Program-made: the position numbers and the translations under genes
Assembly (NCBI GenBank): GCA_030645915.1
Contig: JAUSNO010000020.1
Coordinates: 44,301-108,300, forward strand
DNA from: Undibacterium sp.
Lineage (GTDB): Bacteria; Pseudomonadota; Gammaproteobacteria; Burkholderiales; Burkholderiaceae_D
Reading direction: 5' to 3'
Length of the DNA: 64,000 bases
Shown here: positions 21,031 through 32,672 of the stretch, in pieces
How positions within the stretch are numbered: position 1 is the stretch's first letter
Layout: every line of letters begins with the position of its first letter
Notes under the pieces: model-generated
The model's database searches: none
What the model saw: the letters and a program-made list of their open reading frames with translations, nothing else
What the model was told of the DNA's origin: nothing

Positions 21031-21092
21031 AGCGCACTGTTCATGCGCCTTTTCAAGGCATTTAGCCCTAAAAGGCGCATGGATAGTGCGCT
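21031..21092. repeat. dispersed intergenic palindromic repeat, copy B (compact hairpin)
   Basis: AGCGCACTGTTCATGCGCCTTTT...AAAAGGCGCATGGATAGTGCGCT, 23-position arms with 2 wobble-compatible differences, between convergent cphA and uvrB. Confidence 0.75.
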
Positions 21093-21099
21093 ATTGTTT

Positions 21100-23193
21100 T
21101 TACTTTCCAACGATAGCAGCCAAATTATCACCGCCACCCGCACCGAATAGTTGCTGCTTCAGATGCGCCAGCTGATCGCGCACCACACCCGCTTTTTCAA
21201 ACTCCAGATTCTTGGCGTGATCCATCATGAGTTTTTCCAGTCGTTTTATTTCACGGCTGATTTGCTTCTCGCTCATCATCTCGTACTTGGCCTGCTCTTG
21301 CGCCACGGCCAATTCTTCGCGCGCTTCTTGCTGGTTGTACACACCATCGATGATGTCCTTGATTTTCTTTTTAATCCCGGTCGGCGTGATATTGTTTTCC
21401 AGATTAAACGCGATTTGTTTATTCCGACGGCGTTCAGTTTCGTCTATCGCCCGTCGCATGGAATCAGTGATCCTATCCGCGTATAAAATCGCCGTGCCGT
21501 TCAGGTTACGCGCGGCACGGCCTATGGTTTGAATCAGGCTGCGTTCCGAGCGCAAGAAGCCTTCCTTATCGGCGTCCAGAATCGCTACCAACGACACTTC
21601 AGGAATATCCAGACCTTCACGCAAGAGATTAATCCCGACCAGCACATCGAAAGTCCCCAGACGCAAATCGCGCAAGATCTCGACGCGTTCTACAGTATCA
21701 ATATCGCTGTGCAAATAGCGCACCTTGATCCCGTTATCGCTCAAAAATTCAGTGAGTTGCTCAGACATGCGCTTGGTCAAGGTGGTCACCAAGACGCGTT
21801 CATGCTTCTTCACCCTATCGGTGATTTCCGACATCAGATCATCGACTTGTGTCATCGCTGGCCGCACCTCGATGCGCGGATCCACCAGGCCGGTCGGACG
21901 CACCACCTGCTCAACCACCTGATCGGCGTGCAGTCTTTCGTACTCAGCCGGCGTGGCCGAGACGAAAACTGTCTGGCGCATCTTGCTCTCGAATTCTTCA
22001 AACTTCAGCGGCCGGTTATCAAGTGCCGACGGCAACCTGAAACCATAGTCAACCAGATTGGTTTTGCGTGAACGATCGCCGTTATACATGGCATTCAGCT
22101 GACCGGTCAATACATGCGATTCGTCTAAAAACATCAGTGCATCGGCAGGCAAATAATCGACCAGAGTTGGTGGTGGCTCGCCAGGCAATGCACCGCTTAA
22201 ATGCCGCGAATAATTTTCAATTCCCTTGGTAAAACCTATCTCCGCCATCATCTCCAGATCAAAGCGGGTGCGCTGCTCTATGCGCTGCTCTTCGATTAAT
22301 TTATTCTCACGTCGATAAAACTCAAGGCGTTCACGCAACTCTATTTTGATGGTTTCAACAGCACGCAACACGGTCTCGCGCGGCGTCACATAATGCGAGC
22401 CCGGGTACACCGTAAAACGCGGGATTTTCTGTTTCACACGCCCCGTCAACGGATCGAATAGCTGCAGATTCTCAATCTCATCATCAAACATTTCCACCCG
22501 CAGCGCCAGCTCTGCATGTTCAGCAGGGAAAATATCGATGGTATCGCCACGCACACGGAAAGTGCCGCGACTAAAATCTATTTCATTGCGCGTGTATTGC
22601 ATCTGTATCAAACGCGCGATCAAATCACGTTGACTGACCTTGTCCTTGGCGCGCAAGGTCAGGATCATCTTATGGTATTCCTTAGGATTACCGATACCGT
22701 AAATCGCCGACACCGTCGCCACGATAATCACGTCGCGCCTTTCCATCAGCGACTTGGTGCACGACAGGCGCATCTGTTCTATGTGCTCGTTGATTGCCGA
22801 ATCTTTTTCAATAAACAAATCGCGTTGCGGAACGTAGGCTTCAGGCTGGTAATAATCGTAGTAACTGACGAAATACTCGACCGCATTGCGCGGGAAAAAT
22901 TCACGAAATTCACTATACAACTGCGCTGCCAGGGTCTTGTTCGGCGCAAAAATGATCGCCGGACGCCCGGTGTGCGCAATCACATTGGCCATCGTGTACG
23001 TTTTACCCGATCCGGTCACGCCCAGCAAAGTCTGAAAAGACAGACCGTCATTGATACCCTCTACCAATTGTGCAATCGCGGCGGGCTGATCCCCAGCCGG
23101 CTCAAACAATTGGCACAGTTGATAAGGTGAATCAGGGAAAGTAACGAATTTTGGCTCGTCGATTACACCAGAAACCTCTTTTAATTCAGCCAT
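21100..23193 (-). CDS. uvrB: excinuclease ABC subunit B
   Basis: [37 protein letters not shown] domain at C-terminus. Confidence 0.97.
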   Translation of the reverse strand: MAELKEVSGVIDEPKFVTFPDSPYQLCQLFEPAGDQPAAIAQLVEGINDGLSFQTLLGVTGSGKTYTMANVIAHTGRPAIIFAPNKTLAAQLYSEFREFFPRNAVEYFVSYYDYYQPEAYVPQRDLFIEKDSAINEHIEQMRLSCTKSLMERRDVIIVATVSAIYGIGNPKEYHKMILTLRAKDKVSQRDLIARLIQMQYTRNEIDFSRGTFRVRGDTIDIFPAEHAELALRVEMFDDEIENLQLFDPLTGRVKQKIPRFTVYPGSHYVTPRETVLRAVETIKIELRERLEFYRRENKLIEEQRIEQRTRFDLEMMAEIGFTKGIENYSRHLSGALPGEPPPTLVDYLPADALMFLDESHVLTGQLNAMYNGDRSRKTNLVDYGFRLPSALDNRPLKFEEFESKMRQTVFVSATPAEYERLHADQVVEQVVRPTGLVDPRIEVRPAMTQVDDLMSEITDRVKKHERVLVTTLTKRMSEQLTEFLSDNGIKVRYLHSDIDTVERVEILRDLRLGTFDVLVGINLLREGLDIPEVSLVAILDADKEGFLRSERSLIQTIGRAARNLNGTAILYADRITDSMRRAIDETERRRNKQIAFNLENNITPTGIKKKIKDIIDGVYNQQEAREELAVAQEQAKYEMMSEKQISREIKRLEKLMMDHAKNLEFEKAGVVRDQLAHLKQQLFGAGGGDNLAAIVGK

Positions 23194-23296
23194 TTACTTC
23201 CTACCTTTGTTAAAATAGTCGACTGAAAAGTGCTTTTACACATCCTTCCAACCTCACTGCCATTCAATTTGCAGCCAATTTTTCAATATTATCACG

Positions 23297-24511
23297 ATGA
23301 CCGCTCACGCTTCCTCCCCTCTATTTTCCGCCATAGAAATGGCACCTCGCGACCCTATCCTCGGTATCACCGAAGGATTCAACGCTGATAAAAACCCGGC
23401 CAAAGTCAATCTTGGTGTCGGTGTTTATTATGATGACAATGGCAAGGTACCACTACTGGAATGCGTTAAAAAAGCAGAAGCAATCCTGATGGAAAAATTT
23501 GCTCCACGTACGTATTTACCGATTGAAGGGTTAGCCGCTTACGACAAGGCCGTACAAGAACTGGTATTTGGTGCCGATAGCGCCGTAGTACAAGAGAAAC
23601 GTGCAATTACGGCGCAAGCCATTGGTGGTACCGGCGCACTAAAACTGGGCGCTGACTTCTTGAAACGCTTTGCGCCTGATGCACAAGTCTGGATCAGCGA
23701 CCCAAGCTGGGAAAACCACCGCGCCCTGTTTGAATCAGCCGGTTTTACAGTCAACAACTATCCCTACTACGATGCGGCAACGCGCGGTGTAAATTTTAAA
23801 GGCATGCTAGAGGCTTTAAACACCATGCCAGTAGGCTCTATCGTTCTGCTGCACGCTTGCTGCCACAACCCGACTGGCGCCGATCTGAGCGACGATCAAT
23901 GGACTCAAGTGATTGAAGCGGTCACCGCACGCGGCTTGGTTCCATTCCTCGATATGGCTTATCAAGGTTTTGGCGATGGTATCGAAGCCGATGGCAAAGT
24001 GGTACGCCGCTTTGCTGAAGCGGGCGGCGCGTTGTTCGTCTCCAACTCATTCTCCAAATCATTCTCCTTATATGGCGAACGCGTTGGCGCTCTCAGTATC
24101 GCAGCCTCCAGTGCGGACGAAGCAGCGCGCATCATGTCGCAATTAAAGCGCGTGATTCGCACCAATTATTCCAATCCACCCATTCACGGCGGTCAAGTGG
24201 TTGCCACTGTTCTCTCCACACCAGAACTGCGCCAATTATGGGAAGAAGAGCTGGCCGGCATGCGCGTGCGCATCCGCGAAATGCGCGCAGCCTTCGTCGC
24301 CAAACTCAAAGAGAAAGCGCCTGCACACAATTTTGATTTCGTCACCCAGCAACGCGGCATGTTCTCTTATTCTGGCTTAACCAAAGCACAGGTAGAAAAA
24401 CTGCGCGACAACAATTCCATCTATGCAGTCGATACGGGACGCATCTGTGTAGCGGCCCTGAACAAGCGCAATATTGATGCAGTTATTGACGCGATCACCG
24501 CCGTTTTATAA
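23297..24511 (+). CDS. aromatic amino acid/aspartate aminotransferase, class I
   Basis: LGVGVYYDDNGKVPLL, NPTGADLS, SNSFSKSFSLYGERVGAL. Confidence 0.92.
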   Translation: MTAHASSPLFSAIEMAPRDPILGITEGFNADKNPAKVNLGVGVYYDDNGKVPLLECVKKAEAILMEKFAPRTYLPIEGLAAYDKAVQELVFGADSAVVQEKRAITAQAIGGTGALKLGADFLKRFAPDAQVWISDPSWENHRALFESAGFTVNNYPYYDAATRGVNFKGMLEALNTMPVGSIVLLHACCHNPTGADLSDDQWTQVIEAVTARGLVPFLDMAYQGFGDGIEADGKVVRRFAEAGGALFVSNSFSKSFSLYGERVGALSIAASSADEAARIMSQLKRVIRTNYSNPPIHGGQVVATVLSTPELRQLWEEELAGMRVRIREMRAAFVAKLKEKAPAHNFDFVTQQRGMFSYSGLTKAQVEKLRDNNSIYAVDTGRICVAALNKRNIDAVIDAITAVL

Positions 24512-24572
24512 GGCACGGCGACCAAAAACTTTTGACAAGATGGGCAAAGATGCATATAATCTTTGTCTCTGT

Positions 24573-24648
24573 TCCCTGATAGCTCAGTTGGTAGAGCGAC
24601 GGACTGTTAATCCGCAGGTCCCTGGTTCGAGTCCAGGTCGGGGAGCCA
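24573..24648 (+). tRNA. tRNA-Asn(GTT)
   Basis: TCCCTGATAGCTCAGTTGGTAGAGCGACGGACTGTTAATCCGCAGGTCCCTGGTTCGAGTCCAGGTCGGGGAGCCA, CCA encoded, anticodon GTT. Confidence 0.97.
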
Positions 24649-24721
24649 CAGAATTCATATCCCCAGTGAACGCCTTAACAGCGCCACTTAAAAGTTTCAA
24701 GAAGAGTAAGATTTCTTCTAT

Positions 24722-24797
24722 TCCCTGATAGCTCAGTTGGTAGAGCGACGGACTGTTAATCCGCAGGTCCCTGGTTCGAGTCCAGGTCGGGGAGCCA
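24722..24797 (+). tRNA. tRNA-Asn(GTT), identical second copy
   Basis: Same 76-nt sequence as 24573-24648. Confidence 0.97.
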
Positions 24798-24800
24798 AAA

Positions 24801-24834
24801 TAAAAAGCCTTGCAGAAATGCGAGGCTTTTTTGT
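24801..24834 (+). terminator. Rho-independent terminator after tRNA-Asn pair
   Basis: AAAAGCCTTGCA-gaaa-TGCGAGGCTTTTTTG. Confidence 0.85.
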
Positions 24835-24914
24835 TTTTACAAATGACTTAATTGTACCCTTCTACATTCAAAAGTTATGAAGCTTTTACTCCTACACCTG
24901 GCACTCAACCAAGT

Positions 24915-25001
24915 GAGCATGCCCAGAGCGCACTGTTTACGGGGCTTTCAAGCCTATCCTATCGTGCCTGCAAGCCGCACGGGTATTGCGTGACGGGCAT
25001 G
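24915..25001. repeat. dispersed intergenic palindromic repeat, copy C
   Basis: gagcatgcccagagcgcactgtttacgggg...cctgcaagccgcacgggtattgcgtgacgggcat; terminal ATGCCC/GGGCAT inverted. Confidence 0.6.
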
Positions 25002-25108
25002 ACCCTTATTTATCAACACAGCTTTTAGTTTGACGCACAGGGCGACAAATACCACGATTGCGTTTTTTTAACGATCAAGATGACGGAACTCATAACCGTT
25101 TCGAGATA

Positions 25109-25138
25109 AAAAAAGCCGTCACATCGGACGGCTTTTTC
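25109..25138 (-). terminator. terminator downstream of ilvC
   Basis: AAAAAGCCGTC-acatcg-GACGGCTTTTT. Confidence 0.85.
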
Positions 25139-25188
25139 ATGCAGCGGCAATAATAAACATGCGCTGCGATATCAGTAATCAACCAATA

Positions 25189-26238
<1,050 letters not shown>

Positions 26239-26262
26239 TTAAATTGAGTTAAAACAGTTACT

Positions 26263-26754
26263 TTATACTTTTAAGATGCGTTCGCCGCGTCCTATACCTG
26301 AGCCACCAGTACGCACTGTTTCCAGGATTGCCGTGCGGTCTATCGAATCGATAAAGGCGTCCAGCTTGCCTTTGTTACCAGTCAATTCTATGGTGTAGAT
26401 TTTTTCAGTGACGTCAATGATGCGACCTCGAAAAATATCCGCAGTGCGTTTCATTTCTTCACGTTCTTTACCTACAGCCCGCACCTTGATCAACATCAGT
26501 TCACGTTCTATGTGCGCACCTTCGGTCAGATCAACCACCTTGACCACCTCGATCAGGCGATTCAGATGTTTGGTAATCTGCTCGATGATGTCATCCGAAC
26601 CGGACGTGACTATTGTCATGCGCGACAAGGTGGCATCTTCAGTTGGCGCTACCGTCAAGGTTTCAATGTTGTAACCGCGCGCAGAAAATAAGCCGACCAC
26701 ACGTGACAAAGCACCGGCTTCGTTCTCAAGCAATACAGAAATGATATGTCTCAT
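26263..26754 (-). CDS. ilvH: acetolactate synthase small subunit
   Basis: 163 aa MRHIISVLLENEAGALSRVVGLFSARGYNIETLTVAPTED. Confidence 0.96.
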   Translation of the reverse strand: MRHIISVLLENEAGALSRVVGLFSARGYNIETLTVAPTEDATLSRMTIVTSGSDDIIEQITKHLNRLIEVVKVVDLTEGAHIERELMLIKVRAVGKEREEMKRTADIFRGRIIDVTEKIYTIELTGNKGKLDAFIDSIDRTAILETVRTGGSGIGRGERILKV

Positions 26755-28469
26755 TACAGATCCTCCGAACCAAGCAACATTTCAGTCAGACCCTTACCTG
26801 CCTTGACCATAGGCCAGACATTTTCGGATTGATCGGTAATGAAATTCATGAATACCAGCTTGTCCTTCATGGCAAATGCCTCTTTTAAGGCACCGTCCAC
26901 ATCTGCAGGATTTTCTATCTTCATGCCGACATGACCATAGGCTTCAACAAGTTTGGTGAAATCTGGTAAAGAATCCATGTAAGACTCAGAATAGCGGCCG
27001 TTGTAGTCGATCTGCTGCCATTGACGCACCATACCAAGCGCGCGATTATTTAACAAAATAATTTTTGGCGTCAGATGGTATTGCTTACATGTCGCCAGCT
27101 CTTGAATACACATTTGTATCGAGGCTTCACCAGTAATACAGGCAACTGTCGCGTCCGGATTCGCCATTTGTACGCCCATCGCATAGGGCAAGCCAACGCC
27201 CATAGTGCCGAGACCACCGGAGTTAATCCAGCGCCGCGGTTTATCAAAGCGATAGTATTGCGCGGCCCACATCTGATGTTGACCTACATCGGATGTAATG
27301 AACGCGTCACCCTTGGTAATTTCCCACACTTTTTGGACAACGGATTGCGGTTTGATGACTTCAGTTGAGGTTGCGTATTTAAGGCAATCACGTTTGCGCC
27401 ATGCATTGATCTGCGTCCACCAATCAGCCAAGGCTTTTGTGTTTGGTTTAGTTTCAGCAGCATTGAGCTGAGCCAAAAACTCTATCAGCACATCTTTTAC
27501 GTTGCCAACAATTGGGATGTCAACTTTGACGCGTTTGGAAATTGACGACGGATCAATATCGATGTGAATAATTTTTCGCGGATAGGAAGCAAAATGCTTA
27601 GGGTTGCCAATGACTCGGTCATCAAAACGCGCACCAATCGCTATCAACACGTCGCAATGCTGCATCGCCATGTTGGCTTCATAGGTACCATGCATACCTG
27701 GCATTCCAACGAATTTTTCATCGGAAGCACGGTAAGCGCCAAGCCCCATCAGCGTATTGGTGCAAGGGAAACCAAGCAGATCAACGAGTTTATTTAACTC
27801 TGGCGCAGCGTTCGCAAGAATCACGCCGCCACCGGTATAAATCATAGGTCGTTCAGCCTGCAATAACAACTGCACAGCTTTACGAATCTGACCCGAATGT
27901 CCTTTATCCACTGGCTTATACGAACGCATCTCGACTTCTTTTGGATACGCATAAGTAGTTTTGTGGTTACTGATATCTTTAGGAATATCAATCAACACTG
28001 GACCAGGACGGCCAGTCGTAGCGATAAAAAACGCCTTCTTTACTGTCGCAGCTAAATCTCGAACGTCTTTCACCAAAAAATTGTGCTTGACGCAGGGGCG
28101 TGTAATGCCGACGGTGTCACATTCCTGGAACGCATCCTGGCCGATGGCATGACTCGGCACCTGACCGGAAATGATCACCATAGGGATAGAATCCATATAG
28201 GCGGTAGCTAGGCCAGTGACAGCATTAGTCACGCCGGGGCCGGAAGTCACCAAAGCGACGCCAACTTTATGGGATGAACGGGAGTAAGCATCAGCGGCAT
28301 GAATTGCAGCCTGCTCATGACGGACAAGAATATGTTGAAACTTATCCTGATTGAAAATTGCATCGTAGATATAGAGTACGGCACCGCCCGGATATCCGAA
28401 CACATGCTCAACACCCTCTTCGGCAAGACATTTGACTAATATCTCTGCGCCTGTAAATTCTGAACTCAT
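26754..28469 (-). CDS. ilvI: acetolactate synthase large subunit, biosynthetic type
   Basis: TPP enzyme; EGVEHVFGYPGGAVLYIYDA; start moved to MSSEFTGAE; overlaps ilvH by 1 nt. Confidence 0.95.
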   Translation of the reverse strand: MSSEFTGAEILVKCLAEEGVEHVFGYPGGAVLYIYDAIFNQDKFQHILVRHEQAAIHAADAYSRSSHKVGVALVTSGPGVTNAVTGLATAYMDSIPMVIISGQVPSHAIGQDAFQECDTVGITRPCVKHNFLVKDVRDLAATVKKAFFIATTGRPGPVLIDIPKDISNHKTTYAYPKEVEMRSYKPVDKGHSGQIRKAVQLLLQAERPMIYTGGGVILANAAPELNKLVDLLGFPCTNTLMGLGAYRASDEKFVGMPGMHGTYEANMAMQHCDVLIAIGARFDDRVIGNPKHFASYPRKIIHIDIDPSSISKRVKVDIPIVGNVKDVLIEFLAQLNAAETKPNTKALADWWTQINAWRKRDCLKYATSTEVIKPQSVVQKVWEITKGDAFITSDVGQHQMWAAQYYRFDKPRRWINSGGLGTMGVGLPYAMGVQMANPDATVACITGEASIQMCIQELATCKQYHLTPKIILLNNRALGMVRQWQQIDYNGRYSESYMDSLPDFTKLVEAYGHVGMKIENPADVDGALKEAFAMKDKLVFMNFITDQSENVWPMVKAGKGLTEMLLGSEDL

Positions 28470-29023
28470 AATATGTATTCCTTTCAAGGTCCATAGGAGA
28501 TTGATCGGATGTTCTTTCCTGGCGAAACTGCGTTGCTAGGCTATTATCTGACATTCCTTTTTGTGCTTTTACGCCATCCTTGGTACGTCCGTTGGACATA
28601 TTTCCAGATAACGCTTAAGGCGACTCGTTCAGTCAGTGATTAAGCTTTACAACAACAAATTTCTCACGCTTATGGCATGGGTTAGAACAAACAGCTAATT
28701 AAAGCGTACCTGTTGACGACGACATTGTGGGTCGAATCAAACAGGTATTTACTGCTCCGAGATTTTGGAGCGGAATGGTAAGGTACTGCGTTGCAGCATT
28801 TTGGTCAAGTTAAATTCAATATTCTGGGTGGCAAAATACTTGCCTGTTCGGTTACTTTAATAAAAAAACAGGACACAAAAGATATTTTTTGCTAGCATAA
28901 GCGCAAATTTTCTTCGGAACTTTGTTGAAAATGCGTTATAGAAATATAAAATTGACGCAATTCTCAATAAATTCTCTCTATTTAAATACAAATACCAACG
29001 TTTCTCATGGCGAACGCCAACTA

Positions 29024-29593
29024 ATGGCTACAGATAAAGAATTATCCAATTTCCTTGAAGGTGTGGAGCGCCGCGCATTCAAGCATGCGCTCTACACTGT
29101 GCGCAATGAAGAATCTGCCTTGGACATTGTCCAGGACTCGATGATAAAACTCTCTGAAAAATATGGTGACAAACCTCCAGCAGAATTGCCTTTATTATTT
29201 CAACGCATTCTCCAAAACACGATATTGGATTTTTTTCGCAGGGAGAAAGTACGCAATACCTGGGTAAGTTTATTCTCCAGCATCACTCCAAATAATCAAG
29301 AAGATGACAATTTTGATTTACTGGAAAGCTATACGGCAGAAGATGGGACAGAAGCTGCTGAATCAACAGCGGATAAGCATGAGCGAGAACAAGTACTCAA
29401 TCTTATCGACGCAGAAATACAAAAACTTCCGGCACGTCAACGAGAAGCCTTCCTCATGCGTTATTGGGAAGACATGGACGTGGCTGAGACAGCTACGGCA
29501 ATGGGCTGCTCGGAGGGAAGTGTAAAAACACACTGTTCTCGTGCTACACATGCATTGGCGGCATCACTCAAGGCGAAAGGAATACACTTATGA
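29024..29593 (+). CDS. RNA polymerase sigma factor, sigma-70 family (ECF-like)
   Basis: EESALDIVQDSMIKL region 2; LPARQREAFLMRYWEDMDVAETATAMGCSEGSVKTHCSRA region 4; likely start ATG 29024. Confidence 0.9.
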   Translation: MATDKELSNFLEGVERRAFKHALYTVRNEESALDIVQDSMIKLSEKYGDKPPAELPLLFQRILQNTILDFFRREKVRNTWVSLFSSITPNNQEDDNFDLLESYTAEDGTEAAESTADKHEREQVLNLIDAEIQKLPARQREAFLMRYWEDMDVAETATAMGCSEGSVKTHCSRATHALAASLKAKGIHL

Positions 29594-30006
29594 ACTATTC
29601 AAAAGAAACAAAAGATCTCGATTTCGCCTATAAAGTGCGACGTGCACTAAACGAGTCAGCTGAAAATTTACCAGAATCAACATTAGATCGCTTAAGTAAT
29701 GCACGGAAAATTGCCCTTGCTCGCAAAAAACAGGAAAATCCAAGCGCTGTATTTATATCAAAAGGTATCCTCGCCGGCAATTCAGGGCTGTCCTTTAAAG
29801 GACCAAACTCATGGTTTGGTAAGTTAGGTGTTATCTTGCCTATGCTTGTGTTAATGCTAGGCTTGTTTAGCATTTATGAGTATGAGCAACAGCAACGAAT
29901 CAATGATCTAGCAGAAATAGATGCAGCGGTTCTAGTTGACGAATTACCTCCAGATGCCTATCTGGATACCGGTTTTAGTGCTTATTTAGATAAAGCAGAG
30001 GAGTAG
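29590..30006 (+). CDS. DUF3619 family membrane protein (putative anti-sigma)
   Basis: 138 aa, single TM (LGVILPMLVLMLGLFSIYEY), ATGA overlap with sigma factor gene. Confidence 0.75.
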   Translation: MNYSKETKDLDFAYKVRRALNESAENLPESTLDRLSNARKIALARKKQENPSAVFISKGILAGNSGLSFKGPNSWFGKLGVILPMLVLMLGLFSIYEYEQQQRINDLAEIDAAVLVDELPPDAYLDTGFSAYLDKAEE

Positions 30007-30008
30007 GC

Positions 30009-30677
30009 GTGCATTTTTTTAGCATGACAACAAAGATTCAACAATTAGGTTTTATTCTCATTTTCGGAACAATTTTCGAGGTGACGTCAATTGCTTGTGC
30101 GGCTGACATTACGCCTAGTCTTCCGTCTGCGCACAAAATCACACCACCCCAAGTCACTACAGAAAATGCAAAACCCTTGTGGGCAGCCTTAACGCATCAA
30201 CAAAGATTGGCATTAGCGCCACTTGCTCCAGTCTGGGACAAAATGGACGAGATTCGCAAAAAAAAATGGCTAGAAATTGCGAATAAATATGCTGCAATGA
30301 AACCGGACGAACAATCTCGGGTTCAGGAGCGCATGCAAATTTGGATGAAACTCACGCCAGAACAGCGTATGCAAGCGAGGGAAAACTTTGCTCGCACAAC
30401 TCAAATTAAGCCAGAACGAAAGTCTGCCCAATGGCAAGAATATCAACAACTGAGCGATGATCAGAAAAAACATCTTGCCAATGTAGCAAACAAACAAAAA
30501 AGCATAACTAACTTACCACCAGAATCACAACGAAGCGTAAAACCCTTGGCTCCCATAAAAACTGGACCAAAATCTGCTCCACTGACTCCTCTGCCGCAAT
30601 TAACGCAACCAGGTCAGGCTAAGCCGACTCCTGTAGGTGCCTCAAACATCCCTGCGTCGCAAACAATGGCGAAGTAA
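30009..30677 (+). CDS. DUF3106 domain protein, exported
   Basis: 222 aa; signal-like N-terminus; WAALTHQQRLALAPLAPVWDKMDEIRKKKWLEIANKY repeats. Confidence 0.75.
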   Translation: MHFFSMTTKIQQLGFILIFGTIFEVTSIACAADITPSLPSAHKITPPQVTTENAKPLWAALTHQQRLALAPLAPVWDKMDEIRKKKWLEIANKYAAMKPDEQSRVQERMQIWMKLTPEQRMQARENFARTTQIKPERKSAQWQEYQQLSDDQKKHLANVANKQKSITNLPPESQRSVKPLAPIKTGPKSAPLTPLPQLTQPGQAKPTPVGASNIPASQTMAK

Positions 30678-30697
30678 CTGTATCTCAAGAAAAATCA

Positions 30698-31201
30698 ATG
30701 CACTCAACAGCTACACCAACACTCAAACGTCGTTTGATTTGTATGATTTATGAGGCGTTACTTTTATTCGGCGTCATTTTTATTGCCGTTTTGCTGTTTG
30801 ACGTCTTAACGCAAAGTAAGCAAGCACCAAGCATGCGTCATTTACGTGAATTATGGATATTTTTGATCATTGGGCTCTACTTTGTCTTCTTTTGGATCAG
30901 AACCGGTCAGACACTGGCAATGAAAACTTGGAGGATTCGATTGGAAGATAAGGACAATCGTAAGCTCCCACTCATCAAAGCATTAGTACGATATTGTTTG
31001 GCATGGATGTGGTTCTTACCCGCATTAGCTATTGCGTCGCAACTAAAATTAAGTCCCTGGAACAGTTTAATTATTGTTGCCGTTGGTTTTTTACTGTGGG
31101 CATTTACGGCGATCCTTGACAAAGATAAACAATTCCTCCACGACAAATTGGCGAAGACTCGCTTGGTACATGTCGATGTAGAATCGCCTTCAAAAAAATA
31201 G
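30698..31201 (+). CDS. RDD family membrane protein
   Basis: KRRLICMIYEALLLFGVIF ... LAMKTWRIRLEDKDN ... DKQFLHDKLAKTRLV. Confidence 0.85.
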   Translation: MHSTATPTLKRRLICMIYEALLLFGVIFIAVLLFDVLTQSKQAPSMRHLRELWIFLIIGLYFVFFWIRTGQTLAMKTWRIRLEDKDNRKLPLIKALVRYCLAWMWFLPALAIASQLKLSPWNSLIIVAVGFLLWAFTAILDKDKQFLHDKLAKTRLVHVDVESPSKK

Positions 31202-31407
31202 TAACGCGCAATTAAACACATTTTCGCAAGAAAATACTGTGCTTTTTTTGCAGTTGACGTGTTCAATGTTATTCTATGACAATGTTCTTACTGCATGAAA
31301 TAAATGCCCGCCTTCATTCATCTGCGCCCGCGTCCCTAATCGTCATCGTGTGATAAATGGAAGGTTTTCCTGCCGATGGGCAGTGACAGATCGATTAAGA
31401 GAATAAA

Positions 31408-32076
31408 ATGCAACACAAAGCTCCTCGTCGTACCCGAGAACGCATACTTGAACTATCACTTCGCCTATTCAATGAGTTCGGAGAACCGAATATCACGACA
31501 ACGGTCATCGCCGAAGAAATGAATATTTCACCAGGAAACCTTTATTACCATTTCCGAAACAAAGATGACATCGTCAACTCAATTTTCGTTGAGTTTGAAA
31601 ATGAAATCAATAAAAAACTTGCATTCCCAGAGGGACGCAAGGCAAATATTCAAGATATATGGACGTATCTGCACCTCACATTTGAGCTGGTGTGGCGTTA
31701 TCGATTTTTTTATCGCGACCTGAATGATTTACTTTCTCGCAATCGAAAACTGGAACTCAATTTCAAACAAATTCTGACCCATAAAATCAAAGTCGCTACT
31801 GAATTATGTCTCGGCTTAAGAATTGATGGAGAGTTTGAAGGAACCGATATGGACATTGATGCACTTGCAACCAATATGGTTGTTGTTGCAACTTATTGGT
31901 TATCCTATGAATATGTACGAAACCCAAGAAAATATACTGAACTACAAACCATGTCGGAATCTTTAGCGCGAGGCTGCTATCAGGTTATCGTTCTCATCAG
32001 CCCATATTTGCGTGGTGATACCAAAATTGTATTTGAAAGACTATCGCAAGATTACTTAAGCAAGATGAAGGTCTGA
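31408..32076 (+). CDS. TetR/AcrR family transcriptional regulator
   Basis: RTRERILELSLRLFNEFGEPNITTTVIAEEMNISPGNLYYHFRNKDDIV. Confidence 0.93.
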   Translation: MQHKAPRRTRERILELSLRLFNEFGEPNITTTVIAEEMNISPGNLYYHFRNKDDIVNSIFVEFENEINKKLAFPEGRKANIQDIWTYLHLTFELVWRYRFFYRDLNDLLSRNRKLELNFKQILTHKIKVATELCLGLRIDGEFEGTDMDIDALATNMVVVATYWLSYEYVRNPRKYTELQTMSESLARGCYQVIVLISPYLRGDTKIVFERLSQDYLSKMKV

Positions 32077-32090
32077 ACGGACAATTATTG

Positions 32091-32672
32091 ATGAAATCCA
32101 TTTGCGTATATTGCGGTTCATCCAAAGGTTCATCTGAAGTCTACGGGATAGCTGCCCGCCAATTGGCTGCAAGCATGCTCAAGTACCAATTATCGCTGGT
32201 GTATGGCGGTGGAAACGTCGGTTTAATGGGAATCATTGCAGATGAGGTCATGCATCTTGGGGGGCATGTCACTGGGGTAATACCGCAGGCCCTTATGGAT
32301 AAAGAAGTGGGTCACGTGAATCTCAGTGAACTGCATATCGTTCGAAATATGCATGAACGCAAGGCCTTGATGGCTGAATTATCTGATGGCTTTATCGCGA
32401 TGCCCGGCGGCATAGGCACATTAGAAGAGCTGTTTGAGATGTTCACCTGGTTGCAATTGGGGTTTCATGAAAAACCGCTAGGTCTTCTCAATGTAAATGG
32501 GTTTTACGATAGCTTGATTTTATTTTTAAAACAGACTGTCCAGAAACATTTTTTGAAACAGGAACATCTCAATCTTCTAATTATAGAATCTGACCCCGAC
32601 CGACTCCTGCAGAGGCTCAACGAATTTACACCTCCGCATTTGAACAAATGGCTTAACAAAGACGATATTTAA
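32091..32672 (+). CDS. LOG family protein, TIGR00730 (cytokinin riboside 5'-monophosphate phosphoribohydrolase-like)
   Basis: VYGGGNVGLMG, MPGGIGTLEELFEMFTWLQLG motifs. Confidence 0.92.
   Translation: MKSICVYCGSSKGSSEVYGIAARQLAASMLKYQLSLVYGGGNVGLMGIIADEVMHLGGHVTGVIPQALMDKEVGHVNLSELHIVRNMHERKALMAELSDGFIAMPGGIGTLEELFEMFTWLQLGFHEKPLGLLNVNGFYDSLILFLKQTVQKHFLKQEHLNLLIIESDPDRLLQRLNEFTPPHLNKWLNKDDI

Noticed and set aside
22516-23130. 204-aa + strand ORF opposite uvrB
   Set aside because: Antisense shadow of uvrB
24474-24728. 84-aa ORF across tRNA-Asn
   Set aside because: Overlaps a tRNA gene; the SLIAQLVERRTVNPQVPGSSPGRGA peptide is the known artefact of translating a tRNA
28752-28770. Short GCTCC-gagatttt-GGAGC hairpin
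   Set aside because: Five-bp stem without T-tract or repeat context; likely chance
28488-28921. Possible attenuation leader peptide upstream of ilvI
   Set aside because: No short ORF rich in Ile/Val/Leu codons followed by a terminator was visible on the minus strand
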